Numbered from the stretch's first letter, positions 41,777 through 51,654 are shown. The stretch is 64,000 nt of DNA from Deltaproteobacteria bacterium (GCA_020848905.1 JADLHG010000003.1:1-64000); one strand, 5' to 3'. The notes: generated by a model not told the origin, from the letters alone. Numbers and translations are program-made.

Positions 41777-43419
41777 GGGCGAGCGTGGTGTGCAGAGGGC
41801 TGCACACGCTCGGGCGCGACGAGGCGGGCGGCGGCGGGGTCGGCGGCGAGGGCGTTCAGGAGGAGCGCGAGGGCCAGCTGCGAGCCCTGCCCGGGCTGCT
41901 CCAGCACGCGCCGCATGGCGGCTATGCTCCCGCGCGGCGCGGGCGGAAGGTGCAGATCGTAGTAGCCCGTGCTCTCGAGCACGAAGGAGCGCGCGAGGCC
42001 TGGAGCCGGCGCGGGCGGCGCATCAAAGACGAGCTCGGCGCGCTCGCCCTGCTCGGTCGTGTAGCGCTGCCCGTCGATCGCCGCGAGGGTGGCCGTGAGA
42101 TCGCGCCCGTCGTCGGCCACCGCCTTCCGCGCCGTGAGCTTGCGCTCCTCGAGCGGCAGATCCGGCCCGAAGTCCGCCGTAACCGCATCGATGGTCCAGA
42201 AGGCAGTCGCCGCCTCGAGCCGCACCCGGAGACGCGGGCCCGCCAGGTCCTGAATCGGCAGGACCAGCGCCTGGTCCTTGCGCGCGTCGGGCCCCGCGGG
42301 CCAGAAGCGCCCTCGCTGCTCCCAGCGCCGCCCGGTCCATACCGAGGCCGAGAGCATCCCCTCGCGCTCCATGAACTCGAAGAAGCGCCGCCGCGCCGCC
42401 GCATCGGTCTTCAGCCGCTCGCGGAAGCGCTTCATCCCCCGCGGCCCCATCTGCGCAAACAGATACCCGAGCGCCACCGAGGCGAAGCGGGTGTTCATGC
42501 CGGAGAGCCAGAGCTTGGCCTGCCTGGCTCCCGCGGGCTTCGGAAAGTCCAGGATCAACCCGTCCCGCGCGTCCCCCGCCCGCTCGACGCGCCGGTCCCC
42601 GAGGTCGCTCTGAAAGTAGACCCCATCTCGCGCCGCCACGAGCCCACGCACCTCGCGCCCACGCAGATCGGTCGCGCGAACCGGCGCGACCTCCGCGCGA
42701 AAGGTGTGCAGCTCCCCGCTCTGCGACGGCACGACCCGCGTGCCCGCCGGGTGATCTACGACCCGCAAGGCCAGCGCGTCCGTGTGCTCCGTCTCATCGA
42801 GCTCGTTGGCGAGCCGCAGCCGATAGACGCCGTCCACCGGCCGGAGCCGCTCGAGCAGGTCGTAGTCCGTCTCCTCCATCGCCTCGAAGAACGCCATCCC
42901 GTAGGTGTCCGAATCCAGGTGCCAGCCCGCGCCGTCGTAGCTGTAGACGTGCGGGCAAGAGCCGAGGCGGCCGCCGGTGGGGCCCCAGCTTCCCGATCCG
43001 CGCATGACGACTACCAGGGCCACGATGCCCGCGACGAAGAGAGCTCCGCCAAGCACCGAGAGGGTCACGGAGGTGGCGGTCTTCCCCCTCGAGTAGATCC
43101 GCCCTTCCAGCCCACTCACCTCGTCGAGACGGATCCATCCCTGCTCGACGATCCGCTCGCAGCTCGGCCCTGAGCACCTCACGACGCCCCCACGAAGGAC
43201 ACGGTCCGTGTCGAGCCGCGGCCGGTCGAAGCGGGCCGTGGTCCGGTCCCACAGCGTGGCGACCACCTGCTTCGACTTCTTGACCTCTTCCCCCAGCGTC
43301 GGCGAGGCCAGGCGCAGCGGAATCATCCTCGTGCAGGCGCTCGTGCCGCTCACGAGCACCACCACCAGGAGCCAGGCCACCCACCCACCGCTCCGTCGCA
43401 ACCGATCCAGGGTCTTCAT
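41773..43419 (-). CDS. Large lipoprotein with one TM, co-regulated with the synthase operon
   Basis: A 548-residue protein with signal peptide and lipobox-like GTSAC (Cys29). A second hydrophobic segment lies near residues 117-139 (TLSVLGGALFVAGIVALVVVM). After it comes GSCPHVYSYDGAGWHLDSDTYG, a beta-rich motif that recurs in exported proteins of unknown function. Long beta-rich stretches follow (DALALRVVDHPAGTRVVPS, RLRVRLEAATAFWTIDAVTADFG). The family is not recognised. Its promoter (43450-43465) and two palindromes copy the arrangement at the synthase operon. I infer control by the same regulator, so the product may sense, bind or transport what the operon makes. Confidence 0.75.
   Translation of the reverse strand: MKTLDRLRRSGGWVAWLLVVVLVSGTSACTRMIPLRLASPTLGEEVKKSKQVVATLWDRTTARFDRPRLDTDRVLRGGVVRCSGPSCERIVEQGWIRLDEVSGLEGRIYSRGKTATSVTLSVLGGALFVAGIVALVVVMRGSGSWGPTGGRLGSCPHVYSYDGAGWHLDSDTYGMAFFEAMEETDYDLLERLRPVDGVYRLRLANELDETEHTDALALRVVDHPAGTRVVPSQSGELHTFRAEVAPVRATDLRGREVRGLVAARDGVYFQSDLGDRRVERAGDARDGLILDFPKPAGARQAKLWLSGMNTRFASVALGYLFAQMGPRGMKRFRERLKTDAAARRRFFEFMEREGMLSASVWTGRRWEQRGRFWPAGPDARKDQALVLPIQDLAGPRLRVRLEAATAFWTIDAVTADFGPDLPLEERKLTARKAVADDGRDLTATLAAIDGQRYTTEQGERAELVFDAPPAPAPGLARSFVLESTGYYDLHLPPAPRGSIAAMRRVLEQPGQGSQLALALLLNALAADPAAARLVAPERVQPSAHHARP
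41788..41807. promoter_or_regulatory. Distal upstream activator palindrome of the synthase operon
   Basis: GTGTGCAG-aggg-CTGCACAC, a perfect 8+8 palindrome with a four-base spacer. It lies inside the last codons of the neighbouring lipoprotein gene (its C-terminal VQPSAHH). Confidence 0.7.
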
Positions 43420-43449
43420 GCTCGCCCCTCCGTTTCGAAGGGGCGATGG

Positions 43450-43465
43450 AGCAAGCCTCGTGCCG
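43450..43465 (-). promoter_or_regulatory. Sigma-54 promoter of the 41773-43419 lipoprotein gene
   Basis: Minus strand reads CGGCACG-AGGC-TTGCT, with GG at 43464-43463 and GC at 43452-43451. Transcription would start near 43439, followed by a GGAGGGG ribosome-binding site and the ATG at 43419. The element is preceded by CGC, as at the synthase operon (shared 11-base GCGCCGGCACG). Confidence 0.75.
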
Positions 43466-43504
43466 GCGCCACCCGACGCGACGACACACGCGTTATCGCG
43501 TCAG

Positions 43505-43524
43505 GTGTGCAAGAACCTGCTCAT
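43505..43524. promoter_or_regulatory. Proximal upstream activator palindrome of the lipoprotein gene
   Basis: GTGTGCAA-gaac-CTGCTCAT, a weaker palindrome (five of eight pairs), but in exact register: centre 75 bases upstream of the predicted start and 31 bp from the distal site. Confidence 0.55.
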
Positions 43525-43535
43525 GGCAGCGCCGC

Positions 43536-43555
43536 GTGTGCAGGCCGCTGCACGC
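43536..43555. promoter_or_regulatory. Distal upstream activator palindrome of the lipoprotein gene
   Basis: GTGTGCAG-gccg-CTGCACGC. Same half-sites and spacer length as the distal palindrome of the synthase operon (seven of eight pairs). It might be mistaken for a terminator of the subtilisin gene ending at 43635. Confidence 0.65.
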
Positions 43556-43634
43556 GGCTCGCGGAGCGGAAGCTGCGGACCTTCGGGAGAGCGGCCGGGG
43601 AGTGCCGCTGGAAGAGGCTCGCCCCGTCGAGGGA

Positions 43635-45374
<1,740 letters not shown>

Positions 45375-45604
45375 CGACCCTGACCCCTTCCGTGTTCGTT
45401 GTTCCTCGACGAGCCCGGCCCCGCCCATCCATGCAGCTGGCGGTACCGCTGCAAGAGACATTCCGTGCCCGACCTCCAAAGACCACAGCGTTTTCGTCCC
45501 CGCGGCTGGGACCTCAAGCCCCACGTTCAAGGGAAACCGAGGCCCCGGGAGCCACCGCCGAGCTCGCTTGACCTCCCCGACCCCAGGCTGCACTCTGCGC
45601 TCCC

Positions 45605-47044
45605 ATGCGCGAACGCCCGAAACATGCAGTACTCGCCAGTGTCCAGCAACCGGGAGTGAGCGACGCCGAGCTCGCCTCCTCGCTCGACGAGCTGGCACGC
45701 CTCGCCGAGACGCTCGGGCTCGAGGTGGTCGGCCGGATCACGCAGCGACGCCCGAGCGCCGGGGCCGCCGCCGTGCTCGGGTCGGGCAAGCTCAAGGAGC
45801 TGGCGCGCTACACGGGCGGGACCGGACGCGTGCCACCCGGCGCCTCGCGCCGGCAGAAGGGGGCGCAGCCGAACGAAGAGGAAGAGGACGACGGCGCAGA
45901 GGGGGCCGAGCTGGTCGCCGAGCTCGAGGCGGAGCTCGCCCCCGACTCCGACCTAGAGGAGGCGCCGCCAGCCGAGACGGGACCCGACGGTGCGAAGCAG
46001 GCCACGGTGGTCATCTTCGACCACGACCTCACCCCCTCGCAGCTCCGCAACCTCGAGGCCGCCACGGGCGCGGAGGTGCTGGACCGCTCCTCGGTCATCC
46101 TCGCCATCTTCCAGCGCCACGCCCGCACGCGGGAGGCGCGCCTGCAGGTGGAGATCGCGCGGCTCAACTACCTCACGCCGCGACTCCGCGAGGCGCGCGG
46201 AGGAGCCGACCGCCAGCGTGGTGGCATCGGCGGCAAGGGTGCCGGCGAGTCGGCGCTCGAGCTCGACCGGCGACGGGTGCGCGACCGCATTGCCGAGCTG
46301 CGGCAGGAGCTCGTCGCGCTCGAGCGGGACGTGGGCCAGCGGCGGTCCCGACGGAGCCAGCTCGATACGGTCGCGCTCGTCGGCTACACGAACGCGGGCA
46401 AGTCCTCCCTCATGCGGGCGCTCACCGGCAGCGAGGTGCTGGTCGAGGATCAGCTCTTCGCCACGCTGGACACCGCCACCCGCGTGCTCCAGCCGCTCAC
46501 CCACCCGCGCATCCTGGTCTCCGACACGGTGGGCTTCATCAAGAAGCTCCCCCACGACCTCGTGGCCTCCTTTCGCTCCACGCTCGAGGAGGCCCGCGGC
46601 GCGGCGCTCCTCCTGCACGTCGTGGACGCGGCCGACCCCGCCTGGCGCTCCCAGCTCGAGGTGACGCGCACGGTCCTCGGCGAGCTCGACGCCGGCGAGA
46701 ACCCGACCCTGGTCGTGCTGAACAAAGCCGACCGCCTCGACCCCGAGGTGCGGCGGGCCCTCGCGGAGGAGCTCCCCGACGCCCTGATCATCTCGGCCAA
46801 GCGTCCGGAGGACGTCGCGGCCTTGCGCGAGCGCATCCTCGGCTTCTTCGAGCGCGACATGGTGGAGGGCGAGCTCTTCGTCCCCTACCGCGCGCAGCGC
46901 CTGGTGCACGCGACCTACGAAGCCTGCCGGGTGCTCGGCGAGACGCACGAGGAGACCGGAACGCGGCTGCGCGTGCGGGCTCCCGCGGCCCTGCTCGAGG
47001 AGCTGCGGCAGCGGATCGACGCCGAGGCCAGCTCGGGTTCGTGA
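45605..47044 (+). CDS. hflX: HflX ribosome-associated GTPase with acidic insert
   Basis: A 479-residue HflX GTPase, a ribosome-splitting/rescue factor. The HflX N-domain (FDHDLTPSQLRNLEAATG, QVEIARLNYLTPRL, GGIGGKGAGESALELDRR) is followed by the G domain: G1 GYTNAGKSS, G3 DTVGFI, G4 NKAD, G5 ISAK. Between residues 75 and 130 an insertion rich in Glu/Asp (NEEEEDDGAEG) separates GSGKLKELA from VVIFDHDL, making the protein longer than the usual 420-430 residues. Its stop overlaps the GTG start of the next gene by four bases (GTGA). Confidence 0.92.
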   Translation: MRERPKHAVLASVQQPGVSDAELASSLDELARLAETLGLEVVGRITQRRPSAGAAAVLGSGKLKELARYTGGTGRVPPGASRRQKGAQPNEEEEDDGAEGAELVAELEAELAPDSDLEEAPPAETGPDGAKQATVVIFDHDLTPSQLRNLEAATGAEVLDRSSVILAIFQRHARTREARLQVEIARLNYLTPRLREARGGADRQRGGIGGKGAGESALELDRRRVRDRIAELRQELVALERDVGQRRSRRSQLDTVALVGYTNAGKSSLMRALTGSEVLVEDQLFATLDTATRVLQPLTHPRILVSDTVGFIKKLPHDLVASFRSTLEEARGAALLLHVVDAADPAWRSQLEVTRTVLGELDAGENPTLVVLNKADRLDPEVRRALAEELPDALIISAKRPEDVAALRERILGFFERDMVEGELFVPYRAQRLVHATYEACRVLGETHEETGTRLRVRAPAALLEELRQRIDAEASSGS

Positions 47045-48150
47045 ACGTGCGGCACGGGAATCGACGGCGCTCTGGCCCGACTCGAGGCGCCGATCGCCGG
47101 GTAGCTCGCCGCGTACCGCCCGTCGCCGCGCTCCTCTTCGCCCTGGCGTGTTGCGCCTCCGGCTGCCTCTCGGCTCCCCCGCACGTGGGCCCCCGGACGG
47201 CCCACTTCGACGGCCGGCGCTTCCTGAACCAGGTGCCCGCGCGGGAGAAGCGCGCGCTCGACGTGCTGCGCTGGTGGTGGACGCGGAAGCCTCCGGAGTG
47301 GCCCGAAAAGCTCCCCACGCCCGCTCCGGGCCCACGGCCCCCGGCGCGGGTGCGCGAGCCGGGACGGGTGCGCGTCACCTTCATCAACCACGCGACGGTG
47401 CTCCTGCAGCTCGACGGCGTGAATGTCCTCACCGACCCGGTCTACTCGGATCGCGTCGGCCCCTGGTCCGGGGTGGGCCCGAAGCGCCACCGGCCCCCCG
47501 GGATCGCCTTCGCCGACCTCCCGCCGATCGACCTCGTCTTGATCAGCCACAACCACTACGACCATCTCGACCTCCCCACCTTGCGGCGCCTCGCCGAGCG
47601 ACACCGGCCGCGGATCCTCGTGCCGCTCGGCAACCGCGCGCTCCTCGAGCGGCACGGCATCCCCGGGGGGGAGGAGTACGACTGGGGACAGAGCGCTCGC
47701 CACGGCCACCTGCGAGTCACGCTCTCGCCGTCGCGGCACTGGTCGGGGCGCGGTCTCGCGGATCGGTCGAGAACCCTATGGGCGGCCTACGTCGTGCAGG
47801 GCAGCGCCGGAGCGGTCTACTTCGCCGGGGACACCGGCTGGGGTCCGCACTTCGCCGAGGCGCGGCGACGGTTCGGGCCCTTCCGCCTCGCGCTCCTGCC
47901 GATCGGCTCGTACGAGCCACGCTGGTTCATGGCCGACTCGCACCTCTCGCCGGAGGAGGCTCTGCGGGCCCACCTCGCGCTCGGTGCTGCCACGAGCGTG
48001 GCGATCCACTTCGGCACCTTTCGCCTCTCCGACGAGAACTGGGACGATCCCCCCCGGGCTCTCGCGGCGGTGCTCTCGCAGTACCGCGTGCCGCGCTCGC
48101 GCTTCTGGGTGCTGGAGGGGGGAGAGGCGCGCGAGCTCCTCGCGCGGTGA
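47041..48150 (+). CDS. Metallo-beta-lactamase-fold lipoprotein (NAPE-PLD/UlaG-like)
   Basis: A 369-residue protein with a signal peptide and lipobox CASGC (Cys42). The MBL-fold motifs are FINHATVLLQLDGVNVLTDP, the metal-binding HNHYDHLD, SPSRHWSGRG, FAGDTGWG and AIHFGTFRLSDE. This set, with WSG and the late HFGTF, matches N-acyl-phosphatidylethanolamine phospholipase D-like and related UlaG-type hydrolases. It would face the periplasm or outside as a lipoprotein and probably cleaves a phospholipid or phosphoester. It is translationally coupled to hflX by the GTGA overlap, although no functional link is known. Confidence 0.82.
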   Translation: MNVRHGNRRRSGPTRGADRRVARRVPPVAALLFALACCASGCLSAPPHVGPRTAHFDGRRFLNQVPAREKRALDVLRWWWTRKPPEWPEKLPTPAPGPRPPARVREPGRVRVTFINHATVLLQLDGVNVLTDPVYSDRVGPWSGVGPKRHRPPGIAFADLPPIDLVLISHNHYDHLDLPTLRRLAERHRPRILVPLGNRALLERHGIPGGEEYDWGQSARHGHLRVTLSPSRHWSGRGLADRSRTLWAAYVVQGSAGAVYFAGDTGWGPHFAEARRRFGPFRLALLPIGSYEPRWFMADSHLSPEEALRAHLALGAATSVAIHFGTFRLSDENWDDPPRALAAVLSQYRVPRSRFWVLEGGEARELLAR

Positions 48151-48178
48151 GGGCTCGCCGCGCAAGCCGCTCGAAACG

Positions 48179-49156
48179 CTACTTCTTGATCGTGCAGGGA
48201 ACGGCCGTGAAGCCGAGGCCCATCGACACCGCGTCGGGCTTGCCATCTCCGTCGGTGTCCACGTCCGGACCGAGCGCGGAGCTGATGGCCGTGTTGCCCA
48301 TGAACTCGTCCACCGTGATCGTGCCGTCCTTGTTGGCGTCGAAGACGTCGCGGAGCTTGTCCCGGCTGCTCTGCGACGTGCTCGGATGCTTGTAGGTGTA
48401 GTCGATCTGTCGCACGACCCTGGGGATCACCTTCTCGTTCCAGTCGCTCTTGGGGACGAGCCCGGTGAGCTGCCCCTCGGTCATCCCGGAGGCGCTCGCC
48501 TTCGCCGTGACCTCGAGCCGCTCGAAACGAGCCGTCACGACCTCGGCGCCCTCGACCCAGATCGGAAAGGTCCCGCTCGCCGGCCCCACCTTGACCGCCC
48601 CGCTCGCGAGCGTGCCCGGGAGGGTGAAGAGCCCCGCCGTGGACTTCTTGCCGAAGAGCTCGCTCCCCGAGAAGTTGTCCTCGGCCGTGTGCACCGCGTC
48701 CTGGTCCTCGCCGACGTACCCCTTGAGCTGTGCGGGACCCGAGCCGCCGAGCGAATCCGCGAAGAGCTCCACGAGGAGGATCCAGACCGCCCCGTCGAGG
48801 ATGTTGTCGAAGGTGGCCTGCACCGTGAGTCCCAGGTTGAAGCTCGACACGAGCTGATTGATCGTGCCGAAGCGGTTCTTCTTCTCCCCTTTGCCCTCGT
48901 AGTCGCGCGCGTACTCGGTTCCGCTCGTCGGGACGAGCAGCTTGTTCACCACCGCCTGCAACGCCGACGGCGCGGCGAAGGCGTCGGCCACCGAGCCCCC
49001 GTCCGCCATTGTCGCGTCGCGCGAGCCGGCGTCGCGAAACGTGGCGTCGACCACGCGCGCGTCCGCCTGACCGCTCGGTAAGCTGTTGCAACCCGCGAGC
49101 GACAGGCCAACCAGTACGGCCCAGAGGGGAATCAGCGGCTGTGAGCTTCGCATCAT
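48179..49156 (-). CDS. Lipoprotein with EF-hand-like calcium site
   Basis: A 325-residue lipoprotein. Two adjacent ATGs (49156 and 49153) start a signal peptide with lipobox SLAGC. An Asp/Ala-rich linker follows (RVVDATFRDAGSRDATMADGG). The central part is unclassified. Near the C-terminus are two calcium-loop candidates, DANKDGTITVDEF (a canonical EF-hand loop) and DVDTDGDGKPDAVS (a dockerin/thrombospondin-like loop). GGAGGAGA precedes the start. It is convergent with the MBL gene, 28 bases apart. The function is unknown; calcium binding is inferred. Confidence 0.75.
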   Translation of the reverse strand: MMRSSQPLIPLWAVLVGLSLAGCNSLPSGQADARVVDATFRDAGSRDATMADGGSVADAFAAPSALQAVVNKLLVPTSGTEYARDYEGKGEKKNRFGTINQLVSSFNLGLTVQATFDNILDGAVWILLVELFADSLGGSGPAQLKGYVGEDQDAVHTAEDNFSGSELFGKKSTAGLFTLPGTLASGAVKVGPASGTFPIWVEGAEVVTARFERLEVTAKASASGMTEGQLTGLVPKSDWNEKVIPRVVRQIDYTYKHPSTSQSSRDKLRDVFDANKDGTITVDEFMGNTAISSALGPDVDTDGDGKPDAVSMGLGFTAVPCTIKK

Positions 49157-49225
49157 CGGTTCTCCTCCTCGTGCAGCGATGGCCGGCATGCGCCGGCGGA
49201 GCTTCCAGCGGCGGCCACACCTCCG

Positions 49226-50551
49226 CTACGGCGGCGCCGACGCGAGCCCGAGCAGCCGCTCGGCGTTGCCGAAGAGCCACTTGTCGAGCACGCGCGGCTC
49301 GAGCGGCAGGGACCGGAACTCGGCCAAGAGCTCCCCCGGCGGTCGCCCGATCAGAAACCAGCCCGTGCCGAAGAGCACCTTGTCCTGGATCGTCGTCTGC
49401 CCGAAGCGCATGAGTGGCTCCCATCCCGTGCCGGGCGTCGCGAAGTAGCGCGGTCTATGCGCCGCCAGCTCGAGGTAGAGGTGCTCGTGCTTCCAGGCGA
49501 GAAGGACCGCCTCGAGCACCCACGGATAGCCGCCGTGGCTCACGATGAGCTTCAGCTCCGGAAAGTCCGTCGCCACGACGCCCAGGTGCCGCGGGTGGCC
49601 GAGTTCGTTGTCTCTCTCGGCCGACCAGTTGGCCGAGCTGTGCACGCTCACGGGGATGTCGAGCTCCACGCACTTGGCGTAGAGCGGGTAGTACCGCCGG
49701 TCGTCGGCCGGAAGCCCGGTCATGAAGGGGCGCAGGCTGAGCCCGCGAAACCCTCGCTCGCGCACCAGCCGCTCGAGCTCGCGCACGCCCCGCATCCCCG
49801 CCCCCACGTCGATCCCTGCGAAGGGGATGAAGCGCCCCGGGTGCCGCTCGGCCACGCCGGCCACCACCTCGTTGGACATGAAGGCCATCCCGGCGTTCGT
49901 GGTCTCGTCGAAGCCGGTGATGAGCGACCGCCCGATCCCTCCCGCGTCGAGGAGCGCCACCACCTGCTCCTCGGGGAGCTCGCGTCCGGCCAGGACCTGG
50001 GCGAGCGCCTCGGCGGTCGGCTCCAGCTTCCAGAAGACGCGCAGGTACCCGAGCATCGCGGCCGGGAAGTGCCCCACCACGTGCTTCACCATCTCGGGCA
50101 CTGGCAGGAGCGGGGCCCACATGTCGATGACGCGCTTGTCGGTCATGGTCGTTTCTCCGGTCGTTTCTCCCACCACGGGCAGCCCGCAGCGCTCGAGCAC
50201 CAGCTCGCTGATCGCGGGGTGCAAACCGAGCGGTTCGGTGACGCGGATGTTCACCTCGGGATAGAGCGCCGCCGCCTCAGCCACCAGCCGCGGGATGTCT
50301 TCCGCGGCGTGCCGCCCGGGAGCCAGCATGTACGGGTGCACGGCGATCTCGCGCGCGCCGGCCGCGACGCAGGCCGCGAGCCCCTCAGGAACCGTCGGGG
50401 GAGCGAGCTCCAGGTGCGCGTGCCGCACGACCATCTCGGGTCCGGCCTTGACGGCCACGAGTCTCGCCACGCGCTCGAGAAGCGCGTTGGCCTCTGCGCG
50501 CCGGCTTCCGTGGTCCACGAGGAGAATCGCTCGCCGCGCCCTCGCGGTCAT
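49226..50551 (-). CDS. CbiX-like chelatase fused to an amidohydrolase-2-like domain
   Basis: One continuous frame of 441 residues. Residues 1-125 resemble CbiX/sirohydrochlorin chelatases (LLVDHGSRRAEANALL and HPYMLAPGRHAAEDIPRLV, with the metal-binding His residues). Residues 136-441 resemble the amidohydrolase-2 family (VSVHSSANW, LIVSHGGYPWVLEAVLLAWK). The usual HxH start reads IDMWAP, and the FGSD/FGTD aspartate reads FGTGWF. Met136 is preceded by two copies of GGAGAAACGACC, each a possible ribosome-binding site, so the second half may also be made separately. The start overlaps the preceding gene by four bases (ATGA). Confidence 0.7.
   Translation of the reverse strand: MTARARRAILLVDHGSRRAEANALLERVARLVAVKAGPEMVVRHAHLELAPPTVPEGLAACVAAGAREIAVHPYMLAPGRHAAEDIPRLVAEAAALYPEVNIRVTEPLGLHPAISELVLERCGLPVVGETTGETTMTDKRVIDMWAPLLPVPEMVKHVVGHFPAAMLGYLRVFWKLEPTAEALAQVLAGRELPEEQVVALLDAGGIGRSLITGFDETTNAGMAFMSNEVVAGVAERHPGRFIPFAGIDVGAGMRGVRELERLVRERGFRGLSLRPFMTGLPADDRRYYPLYAKCVELDIPVSVHSSANWSAERDNELGHPRHLGVVATDFPELKLIVSHGGYPWVLEAVLLAWKHEHLYLELAAHRPRYFATPGTGWEPLMRFGQTTIQDKVLFGTGWFLIGRPPGELLAEFRSLPLEPRVLDKWLFGNAERLLGLASAPP
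50147..50170. repeat. 12-bp in-frame tandem duplication before an internal start
   Basis: Two exact copies of GGTCGTTTCTCC (minus strand GGAGAAACGACC), encoding Gly-Glu-Thr-Thr twice. Each copy contains GGAGAAA, so the duplication doubles the Shine-Dalgarno-like sequence just upstream of the internal ATG at 50146. Confidence 0.85.
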
Positions 50552-51654
50552 CGCATCGCCTGGGACGCGACTCGGCCGGCGTAGAGCCAGAAGCCCACGA
50601 GTCCGAGGACGCACGCCAGCAAGCCCACCGCGGCGAGGAGCTCGATGACGCCCGCCACGAGGAGCCGTCGATGCATCACGCTCTCGCCCTTGACGAGCAG
50701 CAGCGACCCATCTCCCGCTCCGAGGCGCGCCGGACCGGACCTGTAGCCTCCGGCTCCGCCGCCCCCGGAGAGCACCTGGCCCACGACTTGGACCGTCTCG
50801 CCCACCTTCACCGTGAGCTCGCGGTAGGTCTGCCCCGCCACCTCGTCTCCTTCGACGACGAGCCGGTCGGGCTCCACCTCCACGAAGGCCTGCTGACCCG
50901 CGTGCGTCAGCAGGAAGGAGACCGCGTGGAGGCGCTTCGTTCGCTCCTGCAGCTCGGGCGGCAGCAACTCGACACCGGGATCGGGCAGCGGGAGCGGCCG
51001 CTCCTCGCGGTAGTGCACCACCACCTCCTCGTCGAGAGGCCCAGAAAGGGCCTCGGACCCTCGCGCCACCACGCCGAAGGTTCGCACCGCGCCGTTCGGG
51101 GGCAGCTCCGCCAGCGAGCGACGCGGCACGCGCAGCAAGGGGAGCCGCGACCGAAGCGCCGTGCGCGCGTTGCGCACGAGACGCGGCACGTCGTAGGCGA
51201 AGGCGAGGCACACGAGCAGGCCCTGTCCCAGGGCGATGAAGGGCGCGCCGGTCTTTCGGCGCAGGCCCATCTCGTCGGCGGACCAGAGCCCGAGCCAGAT
51301 GAGGAACGGAATCGCCGCCAGGATGCGCACCACGAAGAAGGCCGTCCGGGCCGCGGAGCGCGGCTGCCCGGGGAGGCCGAACGCGCGGCGCAGGGAGAAG
51401 GCCACGAGCCACACGCTGAGCGACGCGGCTCCCGCGACCCAGGCCGCGGCCGCGACGGTATTGGCCCACTGCGCGCGGCGATAGGTCTCGCTCACCCCGC
51501 TCCAGTACTGCCCGAGGCGCGGCACGAGCGTGCTCTGCGCGAAGGAGACGGCCATCCAGCCGAGCGCCCCCGCGGCGAGGAGGGCGAAGACCCCGCCCAC
51601 CACGCGCCCCCGCCGCCGCACGGCTACCTGTGCCACGAACGATCGATACGCCAT
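50548..51654 (-). CDS. Multi-TM membrane protein with GIDE-like region
   Basis: A 368-residue integral membrane protein. Hydrophobic segments lie near residues 18-36, 68-86, 105-122 and 133-150, plus one at the C-terminus (ELLAAVGLLACVLGLVGFWLY). Between them is a beta-rich cytoplasmic or periplasmic part (VRTFGVVARGSEALSGPLDEEVVVHYREE ... EVEPDRLVVEGDEV). This looks like the GIDE domain of bacterial membrane proteins. It overlaps the CbiX-amidohydrolase gene by four bases and is divergent from the repeat lipoprotein gene. Role unknown. Confidence 0.65.
   Translation of the reverse strand: MAYRSFVAQVAVRRRGRVVGGVFALLAAGALGWMAVSFAQSTLVPRLGQYWSGVSETYRRAQWANTVAAAAWVAGAASLSVWLVAFSLRRAFGLPGQPRSAARTAFFVVRILAAIPFLIWLGLWSADEMGLRRKTGAPFIALGQGLLVCLAFAYDVPRLVRNARTALRSRLPLLRVPRRSLAELPPNGAVRTFGVVARGSEALSGPLDEEVVVHYREERPLPLPDPGVELLPPELQERTKRLHAVSFLLTHAGQQAFVEVEPDRLVVEGDEVAGQTYRELTVKVGETVQVVGQVLSGGGGAGGYRSGPARLGAGDGSLLLVKGESVMHRRLLVAGVIELLAAVGLLACVLGLVGFWLYAGRVASQAMR

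Noticed and set aside
43534-43560. GC-rich palindrome read as a terminator of the subtilisin gene
   Set aside because: The same palindrome, with the same partner site and distances, occurs before the synthase operon. It is better explained as an activator site.
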